From an uncultured bacterium (GTDB lineage Bacteria > Verrucomicrobiota > Verrucomicrobiia > Opitutales > Intestinicryptomonadaceae), in NCBI GenBank assembly GCA_905214995.1, contig CAJMOT010000051.1, positions 1 through 13,797 of the forward strand: a DNA stretch of 13,797 nucleotides, written 5' to 3'. A program made the translations under genes and the position numbers. Below, one piece after another: positions 13,723-13,797 of the stretch. The notes beneath the pieces are model-generated. The model did not search any database, was not told the DNA's origin, and saw nothing but the letters and a program-made list of their open reading frames with translations. Numbering within the stretch: the stretch's first letter is position 1; every line of letters starts with the position of its first letter.

Positions 13723-13797
13723 CAAAAAAAATAAGCAGTTGCTCTTTTTTTGCGGCGCGGCCCCGAGGCCCGCGAAAGCCCTCCCGCACGCGCGGCG

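Noticed and set aside
13723..13797. A- and T-rich near-repeat (AGCAGTTGCT core) at the right edge as a terminator
   Set aside because: The stem would have a 2-nt loop and only four pairs; the remaining bases to the edge show nothing I can identify.

Overview
The window (about 13.8 kb, GC-rich, with A/T runs between genes) looks like chromosomal DNA of a Verrucomicrobiota-type bacterium, possibly Opitutae or a related PVC lineage. I infer this from a PEP-CTERM sorting signal, a TIGR03790-family secreted protein, a VC0807-family membrane protein, a large secreted parallel beta-helix protein, and weak or absent Shine-Dalgarno sites at most starts. No mobile element, CRISPR array, rRNA or tRNA was seen.

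Layout. Positions 1-10 kb are on the minus strand: the N-terminus of a UvrA-family ATPase cut by the window edge (1-240); an imelysin-family periplasmic protein (517-1614) with two near-identical palindromes upstream; about 650 bp without a convincing gene; a secreted 245-aa protein that may be a degenerate C39-type peptidase (2341-3078); a TIGR03790-family secreted protein (3186-4835); a PEP-CTERM cell-surface protein (5013-6173); and a tightly overlapped three-gene operon (6485-9839, transcribed in reverse) of an ArnT-like lipid-linked glycosyltransferase, a VC0807-family membrane protein and a TroA/BtuF-type substrate-binding protein. From 9987 the plus strand carries ribosomal protein S18, an L-threonylcarbamoyladenylate synthase (Sua5/TsaC type) and a secreted parallel beta-helix protein. 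The last gene converges, with a 7-bp overlap, on a minus-strand SugE/Gdx-type SMR exporter (13343-13663).

How the genes may work together. Most products are envelope or exported proteins: metal uptake (imelysin; binding protein), surface glycan or lipid modification (ArnT-like enzyme), surface display (PEP-CTERM), glycan processing (beta-helix protein) and small-cation export (SugE). rpsR and sua5 form a small translation-related pair. Only the GT39/VC0807/binding-protein set has strong operon evidence, from GTGA and ATGA stop/start overlaps.

The clearest signals beyond gene calls are the tandem palindromic operator upstream of the imelysin gene, and a recurring pattern in which a TTG-type -35 and a -10-like hexamer end only 5-10 nt before the start codon of several genes that lack Shine-Dalgarno sites, suggesting leaderless transcripts. 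I did not find a convincing new multi-gene system. The best candidates for undescribed biology are the glycosyltransferase/VC0807/binding-protein operon and the TIGR03790 plus C39-like neighbourhood.
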